A stretch of DNA of 64,000 nt from Halomicrobium urmianum (GTDB taxonomy: Archaea; Halobacteriota; Halobacteria; Halobacteriales; Haloarculaceae): contig NZ_CP084090.1 of NCBI RefSeq assembly GCF_020217425.1, positions 1 through 64,000 on the forward strand, in the 5' to 3' direction. Below, in pieces: positions 36,176 to 45,195 of this stretch. The notes beneath the pieces are model-generated. The model saw only the letters and a list, made by a program, of their open reading frames with translations. It was not told where the DNA came from and did no database searches. The number at the start of each line of letters is the position of its first letter. Position 1 is the first letter of the stretch. The position numbers were made by a program, and so were the translations under genes.

Positions 36176-37350
36176 TGGCAAATGTCTACAACCCGCAACT
36201 CGGCCGCGATCACAGCTACCCTTATGAGCACCGCGAGGAGGAGCGGGACTACCACTGGGGGATGGTCGTCAATATCAACCGCTGTATCAACTGCAACACC
36301 TGCTCGTTCGCCTGCAAGTCTACCTGGACCAGCGGCGAGGGCGAGGAGTACATGTGGTGGATGAACGTCGAGACCGAGCCCTACGGCGGCTACCCGCTGG
36401 GCTGGGACATGCGCCTGCTGGAGGACCTCGGCTCCGACGAGACCATCTTCGACGCCGCCGGGGACGGCGAGCAGGTCCGCGGTTACATCGCCGAGAAGGG
36501 CGCATGGGAGTACCCCGCGCTGGGCGACGATCAGGTCCACGGCGAGTACCCCGAGGGCGACGTCGTCGAGTCCGACGTCGAGGAAGGCGAGTACCACGAC
36601 ATGTGGCAGTTCTACCTGCCGCGCCTGTGCAACCACTGCAAGAACCCCGCCTGCCTCGCGGCCTGTCCGCGCCAGGCCATCTACAAGCGCGAGGAGGACG
36701 GCATCGTCCTGCTCGACCAGGAGCGCTGCCGCGGCTACCGCCGCTGCGTCAAGGGGTGTCCCTACCACAAGCCGATGTACAACCCGGAGACGGGCATCAC
36801 CGAGAAGCCCGTCGGCTGTTACCCACGCATCGAGGAGGGTAACGTCCCCCGCTGCGTCTCCTCCTGCATCGGGAAGACACGCCTGCACGGCAACATCAAC
36901 CGCGGGCCCGACGCGCCCTCGCCCGGCGGCGACGCTCCCGGCGGTCGCTCGCCGATCAACTACCTCGTCCACTCCGACGAGAAGGTGGCGCTGCCGCTGT
37001 ACCCGCAGTTCGGCACGCGGCCGCAGGTGTTCTACATGCCGCCGTACCACGTGCCCCCGGAGTTCCTGACCCAGATGTTCACGCCCAACGAGGAGGAAAA
37101 GCGCAACGACTGGCCGGGCGACACCTACGAGGAGTCCGTCCGCATCGTCCAGAAGCGGGTCCGGAACCCCAGCCACGAGGTGCTGGGCATCCTCCAGCTG
37201 TTCGGCGCGACGACGCGGCTCATCGAGACCTACGAGGTCACCGAGGACCGCGCGAGGGGCTGGGACCGCACCGGCGAGAAAGTCGCGGACGTCCCCATCG
37301 AGGAGCCCATGGAGGTCCGCGAGGGCGAACAGTGGACCAACCAGCCCTGA
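36175..37350 (+). CDS. Iron-sulfur (beta) subunit of the molybdoenzyme
   Basis: A 391-residue electron-transfer subunit, exported by hitch-hiking with the Tat-signalled alpha subunit since it lacks its own signal. Four cysteine motifs: NRCINCNTCSFACKSTW near residue 40, CNHCKNPACLAACP near 153, CRGYRRCVKGCPYHK near 184 and CVSSCIGK near 223. In the third motif one Cys is Tyr (CRGYRRC), as Trp in NarH, so that cluster should be [3Fe-4S] with three [4Fe-4S] clusters. It is NarH/DdhB/SerB-like. Confidence 0.92.
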   Translation: MANVYNPQLGRDHSYPYEHREEERDYHWGMVVNINRCINCNTCSFACKSTWTSGEGEEYMWWMNVETEPYGGYPLGWDMRLLEDLGSDETIFDAAGDGEQVRGYIAEKGAWEYPALGDDQVHGEYPEGDVVESDVEEGEYHDMWQFYLPRLCNHCKNPACLAACPRQAIYKREEDGIVLLDQERCRGYRRCVKGCPYHKPMYNPETGITEKPVGCYPRIEEGNVPRCVSSCIGKTRLHGNINRGPDAPSPGGDAPGGRSPINYLVHSDEKVALPLYPQFGTRPQVFYMPPYHVPPEFLTQMFTPNEEEKRNDWPGDTYEESVRIVQKRVRNPSHEVLGILQLFGATTRLIETYEVTEDRARGWDRTGEKVADVPIEEPMEVREGEQWTNQP

Positions 37351-37359
37351 GGTGATACC

Positions 37360-38073
37360 ATGGAGGATCAACAGTTCCACGCGCGCCGCGCCGCACTGTA
37401 CGGCTACGCCGCCGCGGCGCTCCAGTTCCCGGACGAGACGACCGTCGCCGACCTCACCGACGGCGAGGTGCAGTCGGCCGTCCGGGCGGCCGGCGACGCC
37501 GTCGGCCCCCGCGAGGAGGTCGACCGGCTCATCGAGGCCCTCGACGGCGTCGACAGAGACGGGCTCGAATCGGCGTACAACGACCTGTTCGGCGTCCCCG
37601 GCGCGGACGGCACCTACCCCGTCGTTCCCTACGAGGCCGAGCACACCGTCGAGGGCGACGTCGGCGAGAAGCAGCGCCGGATCGCCACCGTCGTCGGCCT
37701 GCTGGAGCAGTTCGGCCTCGAACCCGGCTCCGAGTTCGACGAGCGCCACGACCACGTCGCGGTCGAGCTCGAACTGCTGCAGGTGCTGGCCGCCCAGCGA
37801 GCCGCGGCGCTGGCCGACAGCGACGAGGAGGCGGCCGACCGGCTGGCGCGGGCCACCGCGACGGCCGTCGACGAGCACCTCGTCGCCTTCGTCCCCGACC
37901 TCGCCCACGCCGTGACGGCGGAGGTGGGCAACGGCCCGGATGATTCGGACGCCGCTGACGGCGCGCACGAGGTCTACGCACGCGCGGCCGAACTGGCCGC
38001 CGCGCTGGTCGAGCGCGACGCGGCGAGTCACCCCGACCCGGCGTCGACCCAGGGGGTGACGACCGATGCCTGA
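37360..38073 (+). CDS. TorD/NarJ-type molybdoenzyme chaperone (DdhD-like)
   Basis: A 237-residue, all-helical acidic protein between the Fe-S and heme subunits. It contains the family's YNDLFGVPGADGTYPVVPYE (compare Y..LF.GP..PPYES of TorD-like proteins). It would insert the molybdenum cofactor and hold the alpha subunit until Tat export. No signal or cofactor sites are seen, which fits a cytoplasmic, non-subunit chaperone. It overlaps the next gene by 8 nt. Confidence 0.85.
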   Translation: MEDQQFHARRAALYGYAAAALQFPDETTVADLTDGEVQSAVRAAGDAVGPREEVDRLIEALDGVDRDGLESAYNDLFGVPGADGTYPVVPYEAEHTVEGDVGEKQRRIATVVGLLEQFGLEPGSEFDERHDHVAVELELLQVLAAQRAAALADSDEEAADRLARATATAVDEHLVAFVPDLAHAVTAEVGNGPDDSDAADGAHEVYARAAELAAALVERDAASHPDPASTQGVTTDA

Positions 38074-39076
38074 GTTCGACCGCGGGGCCGCCCGGCGAGC
38101 CACCGCGGCGGCCGCCGTCGTCGCCGCCCTGCTCGTCGTGGCCCAGGGAGCCGTGACGGCCGCTGTCACGGGCGGCCAGCAGCCGATAGTCGCGACCGAT
38201 CAGGTGCCCCAGGCCGCGGCCAGCCAGCAGTGGAGCGACGCGCCCTCGCGGACCGTCTCGCTGTCGAAACAGCAGATGGCCCTGCCCTACGGCGGCGGGA
38301 GCGTCGACGAGATGGAGGTGCAGGCGATGACTAACGACTCCCACGTCGCCTTCCGGCTGACCTGGGACGACCCGACGAACGACACCAGCCTCGCCTCGCC
38401 CGAGAGTTACAGCGACGCCGCGGCGATCATGTTCCGCAGCGGCGAGCAGCCGCCGATCACGATGGGCGCGGCCGGCACCCCGGTCAACATCTGGTACTGG
38501 CGTGCCCAGTGGCAGTACGGCGCCGACGACCACGCGGAGTGGACCGGCGACATGTACGCGTACCCCAATCCCGACCGGGAGACGAAGCCCGGTCTGGCCG
38601 CCGGGAACCCCCTCTCGCAGGGCGAGTACGACGACTACGGGCAGAACTACTACGCAGCCGGCTTCGGCTCGCTGTCCCACGCGCCCGCCCAGAACGTCGA
38701 CGCCACCGCGACGCGCGACGGCGACCAGTGGTCGGTCGCGTTCGTTCGCGAGCACGCCACGGACGGGACCCACGACGCCGTCTTCCGCGCCAACGAGTCG
38801 ATGTACCTCGCCTTCGCCGCCTGGAACGGTAGCGCCGACGAGGTCAACGGGAAGAAGTCGATCACGCTGCAGTTCAGCACGCTCGACACCGAGACGGGCG
38901 AACTGTCGGCGGCGAACCCCGGTGGCAGCGACGGCGACGGCGGCGACGGCAGCGGCGAGGGAAGCGGCGGTGGCGGCGGCAGCGGCGGCCTCCCCCAGCC
39001 CTTCGGCTACCTCGGCGGCCTCGTCGCGGCCGTGATCGTCAGCTGGGCGGCCGTCTACTGGAGGGCCGTGGAATGA
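38066..39076 (+). CDS. Heme-b gamma subunit (ethylbenzene dehydrogenase/DdhC-like), membrane anchored
   Basis: A 336-residue exported beta-sandwich. The N-terminal signal is RRATAAAAVVAALLVVAQGA. The conserved core has AAIMFRSGEQPPITMG and GTPVNIWYWRAQWQ, the heme-binding segment of EbdC/DdhC/SerC/ClrC (axial Met/Lys type). Unlike the soluble bacterial proteins it ends in a Gly/Ser/Asp linker and a single TM (GYLGGLVAAVIVSWAAVYW), tethering the complex to the membrane. It is the likely electron port to or from a quinone partner or small redox protein. Confidence 0.85.
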   Translation: MPEFDRGAARRATAAAAVVAALLVVAQGAVTAAVTGGQQPIVATDQVPQAAASQQWSDAPSRTVSLSKQQMALPYGGGSVDEMEVQAMTNDSHVAFRLTWDDPTNDTSLASPESYSDAAAIMFRSGEQPPITMGAAGTPVNIWYWRAQWQYGADDHAEWTGDMYAYPNPDRETKPGLAAGNPLSQGEYDDYGQNYYAAGFGSLSHAPAQNVDATATRDGDQWSVAFVREHATDGTHDAVFRANESMYLAFAAWNGSADEVNGKKSITLQFSTLDTETGELSAANPGGSDGDGGDGSGEGSGGGGGSGGLPQPFGYLGGLVAAVIVSWAAVYWRAVE

Positions 39077-39981
39077 GCCACGAGAACTGGAGCGCGCTGG
39101 GTCGCGCCCCCGCGGAGACGGAGGACGGCCTCCGCGAGGTCCTGTCCGGCGACGCGGCCCGGACGCGCCGGGAGGCCGCGCTCGCGCTGGTCGACGGCGC
39201 CGAGGAGAGCCTCGACGACGCGACGGTCGCGGCGCTGACAGAGCGCGTCCGCGGTGACGACGACGCCGACGTCCGGCAGTTCGCCGTCGAGGCGCTGGGC
39301 GTCGCCGGCACGGGGAGGGAGGCCATCGAGACCGCGCTCGACGACCCCGAGCCGTGGGTGCGGGCCGAGGCCGTCGTCGCCCTCTCCAGGGCCGGCGGCG
39401 ACGCCGACCGCCTCCGCGAGGCGCTGGGAGACGACAGCGGCTGGGTCCGTCGCAACGCCGTCATCGCGCTGGGCAAGCTCGACGCGGCCGATCAGGACCT
39501 GCTCGTCGAGCGCGTCAAGTCCGATCCCCATCCGGCCGTCCGCGAGTACGCCGCGCAGTTCCTCGGGCGCGACCCGACCGACCGCGAGGAGGCCGAGCGG
39601 ATCCTCGCGGCGCTGCTGGCCCGCGAGGCCAACGCCTTCGCCCGGGCGAAGGCCGCCGAGGGGCTGGGCCGGATCGGCACCGACCGCGCCGAGGAGGCGC
39701 TGGAGACCCACGGCCTGACCGACCGCAGCGAGGACGTCGCGCGGACGGCCAGGCACGCGCTGGCCGACGCCCGCGGCGTCGAACCCGATCGGCTCGACGC
39801 CGACGTCGACCCGCCGACCGCGCCCGGGAGCGGTCCGGACACGCCCGGTGACCAGGCGGTCGAGGGCTTCCGGCCGGACCCGTCGGACCCCACCGGCTGG
39901 TCGGAGGAGTCGACCGCGCCGGGCGGGGCTCCCGGGTTCGACCCGCGGCGCGACCTCGACTCCGACATGACCGACCGATGA
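39073..39981 (+). CDS. HEAT-repeat protein in the molybdoenzyme operon
   Basis: A 302-residue protein made of PBS-lyase-type HEAT repeats: LRGDDDADVRQFAVEALG, DPEPWVRAEAVVALS, DDSGWVRRNAVIALG, DPHPAVREYAAQFLG and DVARTARHALADA, so about six repeats over residues 20-245. A proline/acidic tail follows. No signal peptide or TM, so it is cytoplasmic. It overlaps the gamma gene by 4 nt. Repeat proteins of this kind often serve as assembly scaffolds; an assembly role is inferred from the operon. Confidence 0.8.
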   Translation: MSHENWSALGRAPAETEDGLREVLSGDAARTRREAALALVDGAEESLDDATVAALTERVRGDDDADVRQFAVEALGVAGTGREAIETALDDPEPWVRAEAVVALSRAGGDADRLREALGDDSGWVRRNAVIALGKLDAADQDLLVERVKSDPHPAVREYAAQFLGRDPTDREEAERILAALLAREANAFARAKAAEGLGRIGTDRAEEALETHGLTDRSEDVARTARHALADARGVEPDRLDADVDPPTAPGSGPDTPGDQAVEGFRPDPSDPTGWSEESTAPGGAPGFDPRRDLDSDMTDR

Positions 39982-40616
39982 CCTACGAACTCGACGCCAC
40001 GGACGACCGCGAGGCACCGGACGCGAACGACAGCGGCGACGGCGACGACGGAGCGAGCGACCCGGGCGGCTCCGGCGGGACGCTCGACTCGTCGCTCGGC
40101 GTGACCGTCCCCGACGAACACGTCGGCGCGTTCGTCGCGCAGGCGCTGGAGGACCCCGAGCGCGCGACGACGTGGGACGACGTGGTCGACGCGATGGTCG
40201 CGCCGGCCGCCCGCGACGCGTGGGCGAACCTCTCCCGCGTCGAGCGGGCCGCCGAGATCCTCTCGAAGGCCGCCGACTACGACGAGCGCGCCATCGAGCG
40301 GTTCGAGGCCGTGCCACTGGACGCCGGCGAGGCCGACGTCCGGGACGGCGTCGACGAGGGGCTGCGCTGCCGGCGCAACGCCGACACGTTCCGCGACGGC
40401 GTCGCCGCGGCCTACGGCGACGGTCTACTGGACGACGAGGCGATCGTCGCCGCCCTGAAGCAGTCGGCGTTCGAGACGGACCTCGTCGGCCGCCGCGAGG
40501 ACCTGCTGGAGCGGATCGACGAGGTGTACGACGTCGAGTACTGCCCCTACGGCGGGACGCTGATGGACGCCGAGGAGGGGCCGGAGCCGGAGACCGACCA
40601 CGGGGAGACCTGGTGA
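39978..40616 (+). CDS. Unrecognised acidic protein in the molybdoenzyme operon
   Basis: A 212-residue acidic, probably cytoplasmic protein of no recognised family. The first 45 residues are a disordered Asp/Gly/Ser stretch. Then helices (DDVVDAMVAPAARDAWANL, VERAAEILSKAADYDERAI) follow, two Cys sites (LRCRRNA and YCPYGG) that might bind metal or a cluster, and ETDHGETW at the end. It overlaps the HEAT gene by 4 nt and the Mrp-like gene follows 5 nt later. It is a good candidate for a new maturation factor. Confidence 0.75.
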   Translation: MTYELDATDDREAPDANDSGDGDDGASDPGGSGGTLDSSLGVTVPDEHVGAFVAQALEDPERATTWDDVVDAMVAPAARDAWANLSRVERAAEILSKAADYDERAIERFEAVPLDAGEADVRDGVDEGLRCRRNADTFRDGVAAAYGDGLLDDEAIVAALKQSAFETDLVGRREDLLERIDEVYDVEYCPYGGTLMDAEEGPEPETDHGETW

Positions 40617-40620
40617 CAGC

Positions 40621-41880
40621 ATGAGCGAGCACGAGAGCGGCGACGCGGAACCGACCCCCGACGACGTCCGGGCGGCGCTGCGCGAGGTGACGGACCCGGC
40701 GAGCGGGACGGACGTGGTCGACGCGGGCGCCGTCGGCGGAATCGACGTGACCGGCGGGGCCGTCGCCGTCGACGCCGCCCTCGACGGGCGCGACCCCGAG
40801 ACGGCCGACCTGCTGGCCGACCGGATGCGCTCCGCCGCGCTGGAGCTACCCGGCGTCGAGGACGTCCGCGTCGACGCCGACGCGGCGGGGCCGGACCACG
40901 GGATCACGCTCGACGGCGTCGACCGAGTGGTCGCCGTCGCCAGCGCGAAGGGCGGCGTCGGCAAGACCACCGTCGCGACGCAACTGGCCCGCGGGCTGGC
41001 CGCCGAGGGCGAGTCCGTCGGACTGTTCGACGCCGACGTGTACGGCCCGAACGTCCCCGACCTCCTCGACCTGGAGGGGCCGCTGGAGACGACCGCCGAC
41101 GGCGCCGCGAAGCCGGTCGAACGGGACGGGGTGCAGGCAGTCAGCGTCGGCCTGATCGCCAACGACGAGCCGCTGGCCTGGCGCGGCTCGATGGCCCACG
41201 AGGCCGTCGAGGAGCTGCTGACCGACGCGGCGTGGGACGTCGACACGCTCGTCGTCGACCTGCCGCCGGGGACGGGCGACGTCGTCCTCACGGCGCTGCA
41301 GTCGTTCCCGATCGACGGCGTCGTGCTGGTGTCGACGCCGTTCCCGACCGCGGCCGGGGACACCGGCCGGTCGGAGACGCTGTTCCGCGAGCAGGGCGTG
41401 CCCGTCCTCGGGGCCGTCTTCAACATGGCCGGCTACACCTGCCCCAGTTGCGGCGACGAGCACGCCCCCTTCGGCGAGCCGCCCGAGGTCCGGGCGGAGG
41501 TCCTGGCGGAGCTGCCCGTCGACGAGGACCTGCGGTCGACCGACGGCGACGTGCCCGACCCGTTCCGGTCGATCGCGGGCGCGGTCCGTGAGACGCTGGA
41601 CGAGGCCGACCGCATCGCCGCCGGGCCCGACGCGCTGGACCTTCGCGGCGTCCCGGAACGGGCCCGCCGCGATCAGGTCCGGACCGAGTACGACGCACTC
41701 GACCCGGGCGAGTCGCTGGACGTGCTCGTCGATCAGCCCCCGGCGCCGCTGCGCTCGGCCGTGGCGGACGCCGTCGACGACGAACCCGAGACCGCGACGG
41801 CTCGACGCGATGGGAGCACGTGGGCGGTGCGGTTCTCGAAGCCCGCGCGCGGCCGGGCTGGCGAGGCAGCGGCAGAATAG
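40621..41880 (+). CDS. Mrp/ApbC (NBP35-type) P-loop ATPase with N-terminal MIP18 domain
   Basis: A 419-residue Fe-S cluster carrier ATPase. Residues about 5-90 form a DUF59/MIP18 domain. The deviant Walker A ASAKGGVGKTTVATQLARG lies near 103, VVDLPPGTGDVVLT near 216 carries the switch/Asp site, and the CxxC dimer motif YTCPSCGDEHAPFG is near 278. A C-terminal domain follows (about 350-419) that is not in bacterial Mrp. As last gene of the operon it suggests cluster supply to the molybdoenzyme, but this is inference. Confidence 0.9.
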   Translation: MSEHESGDAEPTPDDVRAALREVTDPASGTDVVDAGAVGGIDVTGGAVAVDAALDGRDPETADLLADRMRSAALELPGVEDVRVDADAAGPDHGITLDGVDRVVAVASAKGGVGKTTVATQLARGLAAEGESVGLFDADVYGPNVPDLLDLEGPLETTADGAAKPVERDGVQAVSVGLIANDEPLAWRGSMAHEAVEELLTDAAWDVDTLVVDLPPGTGDVVLTALQSFPIDGVVLVSTPFPTAAGDTGRSETLFREQGVPVLGAVFNMAGYTCPSCGDEHAPFGEPPEVRAEVLAELPVDEDLRSTDGDVPDPFRSIAGAVRETLDEADRIAAGPDALDLRGVPERARRDQVRTEYDALDPGESLDVLVDQPPAPLRSAVADAVDDEPETATARRDGSTWAVRFSKPARGRAGEAAAE

Positions 41881-41903
41881 AGGAGGGGCGGAGCCGCGAC
41901 GGC

Positions 41904-43826
41904 TCAGACGAGTCGGAACGTCTCCAGGTTCTTCGGGTTGAACGTCCGCATGTTGAAGTTCTGGTAGAGCGCCGAGGAGAGCTGGTTGGTCGAGGACTCG
42001 TCGCCGTGGACGCAGAGGACCTTCTCGGGGCGGGGGTGCATGGTCTCGACGAACGTCTCCAGCCCCTGGCGGTCGGCGTGGCCGGAGAAGCCGTCGACCG
42101 TCTCGACGTTCAGCTTCAGGGAGACGCGCTCGGCGCGGGGGCCGGTGCGGTCCGAGAGAGTGATCTCGTCCTGGCCGCGCTGGATCTGCCGGCCGAGCGT
42201 CCCCTCGGCCTGGTAGCCGACGAATGCCATCGTGTTGTCCGGGTCGCTACCGAGCAGGCGGAGCCACGACATGACGGGCCCGCCGGTGACCATACCGGAC
42301 GTGGTCAGGACGATGCAGGGCCCCTCGTCGGCGATGTCCTGGCGCATCTCGTCGCCGCCGTCGACCTGCTGGAACTGCTCGGCGAGGAAGGGGTTGTCGT
42401 CCTCGTAGAGGATGCGCTGGCGCAGCGACTCCCGGAGGTACTCGGGGTAGGCGGTGTGGATCGCCGTCGCCTCGCGGATCATCCCGTCGAGGTAGACGGG
42501 CATCTCCGGGATCTCGCCGGAGCTCATGGCCTCCTCGAGGACGAGCATCAGCTCCTGGGAGCGGCCGACCGCGAAGGCGGGGATGAGGACCTTGCCGTCG
42601 CGCTCGTGGGCCTCGTTGATGACGCGCTTGAGGACGCGCTCGGAGTCCTCCTGGTCGGTCTGGTAGTCGTTGCGACCGCCGTAGGTCGACTCCAGCACGA
42701 GCGTCTCGACGCGCGGGAAGTCGTTGACCGCGCCGTCCAGCAGCCGGGTGTCCTTGTAGTGGATGTCGCCGGAGAAGGCGACGTTGTACAGCCCCTCGCC
42801 GACGTGGAAGTGACACACCGCGGAGCCGAGGATGTGGCCGGCGTTGTGCATGGTGAGCTTCACGTCCGGCGCGATGTCGGTGACGTTGCCGAACTCGACG
42901 GGGATGGTGTGCTTCAGCGCGTCACGGACCTGCTGGCTCTCGTAGGGCGGGGTGCGGCCCTCCTTGGCGGCGACGTCGAGGTAGTCGAGCTGGAGCAGAC
43001 CCATCAGGTCGCGGGTCGGCTCGGTGGTGTAGATGGGGCCGTCGTAGCCGTACTTGAACAGGATGGGGATCAGGGCGGAGTGGTCGAGGTGGGCGTGGGT
43101 CAGGACGACGGCGTCGATGGAGTTCGGACCCGCAGCGAGCGCCTCGGGCGCCTGGAGGTAGGGCACCTCGTCGGCGGCGCCGGGCTTGTCGCCGCAGTCG
43201 ATGAGGATGCGCGACTCGGGCGTCTGGAGGAGGAACGAGGCGCGGCCGACCTCGCGACAGCAGCCCAGCGTCGTCAGGCGGACCCAGTCCTCGCCGTCGG
43301 AGACGGGGCGGTTGATCTGACGACCGACCCGTTCCAGGATGTCGCGGCGTTCGTCGCGCTCCTGCTTGAGGAAGTTCCGGACGTTCGAGACGGTCGAGGA
43401 CTCCATCGGCGGCGTCCGGACGACCTCGGCGGTCCAGCCGACGGCGGCCGAGATCTCGTCCAGCGTCTCGCCGTGGCGGCCGATCACGAGGCCGGGCTTC
43501 TCGGCCTCGATGAACACCTCGCCGGTCTCGCTGTCGAAGTCGAGGTTCTGCACCCCGGCGTCCTCGGGGATCAGGCTGCGGATCGTGTCGCGGGCCTCGC
43601 GCTGCGGGACCAGCGCGTCCGGCGTCGGCCGGACGGTGATCCGCTTCTGGAGGCGCTGCGCCAGGTCGCGCACGATGCCGTTCCTGTCGGCGACTTTGCG
43701 CGCGTCGGGCGTGTAGACCACCAGTTCGGGCCCCTCGAAGGTGACCGACGCGATCTCGACGTCGTCTGGCGTCTCGTCCTCGACCTGTGTCCGTATCGTC
43801 TCTAGGGTCTCGTCTGCGGAACTCAT
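41904..43826 (-). CDS. aCPSF1-type KH-MBL-beta-CASP ribonuclease
   Basis: A 640-residue archaeal cleavage factor, homologous to CPSF73, implicated in 3'-end processing and transcription termination in archaea. Residues 1-150 hold two KH-like domains. The metallo-beta-lactamase metal motif is VVLTHAHLDHSALIP near residue 240, and the beta-CASP part has ESTYGGRNDYQ and the later HADRQGLETF site. The ATG at 43826 is used; an upstream in-frame start would add six residues. It is convergent with the molybdoenzyme operon. Confidence 0.94.
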   Translation of the reverse strand: MSSADETLETIRTQVEDETPDDVEIASVTFEGPELVVYTPDARKVADRNGIVRDLAQRLQKRITVRPTPDALVPQREARDTIRSLIPEDAGVQNLDFDSETGEVFIEAEKPGLVIGRHGETLDEISAAVGWTAEVVRTPPMESSTVSNVRNFLKQERDERRDILERVGRQINRPVSDGEDWVRLTTLGCCREVGRASFLLQTPESRILIDCGDKPGAADEVPYLQAPEALAAGPNSIDAVVLTHAHLDHSALIPILFKYGYDGPIYTTEPTRDLMGLLQLDYLDVAAKEGRTPPYESQQVRDALKHTIPVEFGNVTDIAPDVKLTMHNAGHILGSAVCHFHVGEGLYNVAFSGDIHYKDTRLLDGAVNDFPRVETLVLESTYGGRNDYQTDQEDSERVLKRVINEAHERDGKVLIPAFAVGRSQELMLVLEEAMSSGEIPEMPVYLDGMIREATAIHTAYPEYLRESLRQRILYEDDNPFLAEQFQQVDGGDEMRQDIADEGPCIVLTTSGMVTGGPVMSWLRLLGSDPDNTMAFVGYQAEGTLGRQIQRGQDEITLSDRTGPRAERVSLKLNVETVDGFSGHADRQGLETFVETMHPRPEKVLCVHGDESSTNQLSSALYQNFNMRTFNPKNLETFRLV

Positions 43827-44013
43827 GTATGGAAACGTCTGCACCTGTCAGCGCCGTCGCGAAAATCACGAGTGACGGCTGACTATGTCTGAAGCCAGAC
43901 CGACGTCGCTTAAGAATCTTTGCTTCTGGTCGCCGGACAGTCACGTCCGTCCCGGGGCCGGCCCGGGTGCCGGACGCAAATGCTTTCCGTGAGCGCGTCA
44001 CACACCCAGCCCC

Positions 44014-45195
44014 ATGACGTCGGCACCCGAGACCGAGGAGTTGACGCCGCCGGATCGGACGCTGATGGGCCCTGGCCCCAGCGACGTACATCCGCGCGTG
44101 CTGCGAGCGATGAGCACGCCGCTGGTCGGCCACCTGGACCCCTCGTTCATCGAGATCATGGACGAGGTCCAGGAGCTGCTCCGGTACACGTTCCGGACCG
44201 ACAACCAGTGGACGATTCCCGTCAGCGGGACCGGATCCGCGGCGATGGAGGCCGCCATCGGCAACCTCGTGGAACCGGGCGACACGATGCTGGTCCCGAC
44301 GAACGGTTACTTCGGCGGCCGGATGGAGAGCATGGCCGAGCGCGCGGGCGGCGAGGTCGTCCACGTCGACGCGCCCTGGGGCGAGCCGCTGGACCCCGCC
44401 GCCGTCGAGGAGGCCTTCGCCACCCACCAGCCAGACGTGTTCGGCTTCGTCCACGCGGAGACGTCGACGGGGGTCCTCCAGCCCGACGTGCCCGAACTGA
44501 CCTCGATCGCCCACGAGCACGACGCCTACGTGATCGCCGACACCGTGACCTCGCTGGGCGGCGTCGAGCTCCGGGTCGACGACTGGGGCGTCGACGTCGC
44601 CTACGCCGGGCCCCAGAAGTGCCTCTCCTGTCCGCCCGGCGCCAGCCCGCTGACGCTGAACGACCGCGCGATGGACAAGGTGCTCTCCCGCGACGAGCCG
44701 GCCCGGTCGTGGTACCTCGACCTCAGCCTGCTGGAGGGGTACTGGGGCGAGGACCGCTCGTACCACCACACCGCGCCGATCACGGCCGTCTACGGTCTCC
44801 GCGAGGCGCTCCGGCTGGTCGCGGAGGAGGGCATCGAGGAGCGCTGGGACCGCCACCGCCGCGTCGCCGGCGCGCTGAAGGCCGGCGTCGAGGCGATGGG
44901 GCTGGAGATGAACGCGCCGGACGAGTACTGGCTGCCCAGCCTCAACGCCGTCCGCGTGCCCGACAGCGTCGACGACGGGCAGGTCATGGAGTATCTGCTG
45001 GAGACGTACGACCTCGAGATCGCCAGCGGCCTCGGCGACCTCGAGGGCGACATCTTCCGCATCGGTTGCATGGGTCACTCCGCACGGGCGAAGAACGTGT
45101 CTTACCTCCTGTCCTCGCTGGGCGACGCGCTCGACCGCCAGGGAGCCGCCGTCGACCCCGACGCCGGCGTGGCGGCGATGCGTGACTCGCTCTAG
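44014..45195 (+). CDS. Alanine/serine--glyoxylate (pyruvate) aminotransferase family
   Basis: A 393-residue class V PLP enzyme. GLGP-type opening (MGPGPSDVHPRVLRAMSTPLVGHLDP) is characteristic of the alanine-glyoxylate/serine-pyruvate family. The PLP Asp lies in VIADTVTSLGG and the Schiff-base Lys in YAGPQKCLSCPPG near residue 205. The substrate pair (alanine or serine with glyoxylate) cannot be decided from the sequence. It is divergent from aCPSF1 and convergent with the histidine kinase, overlapping its end by 4 nt. Confidence 0.9.
   Translation: MTSAPETEELTPPDRTLMGPGPSDVHPRVLRAMSTPLVGHLDPSFIEIMDEVQELLRYTFRTDNQWTIPVSGTGSAAMEAAIGNLVEPGDTMLVPTNGYFGGRMESMAERAGGEVVHVDAPWGEPLDPAAVEEAFATHQPDVFGFVHAETSTGVLQPDVPELTSIAHEHDAYVIADTVTSLGGVELRVDDWGVDVAYAGPQKCLSCPPGASPLTLNDRAMDKVLSRDEPARSWYLDLSLLEGYWGEDRSYHHTAPITAVYGLREALRLVAEEGIEERWDRHRRVAGALKAGVEAMGLEMNAPDEYWLPSLNAVRVPDSVDDGQVMEYLLETYDLEIASGLGDLEGDIFRIGCMGHSARAKNVSYLLSSLGDALDRQGAAVDPDAGVAAMRDSL

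Noticed and set aside
35710-38169. Long minus-strand open frame opposite the beta and chaperone genes
   Set aside because: Same reason; no family-like sequence, and it spans three well-supported plus-strand genes.
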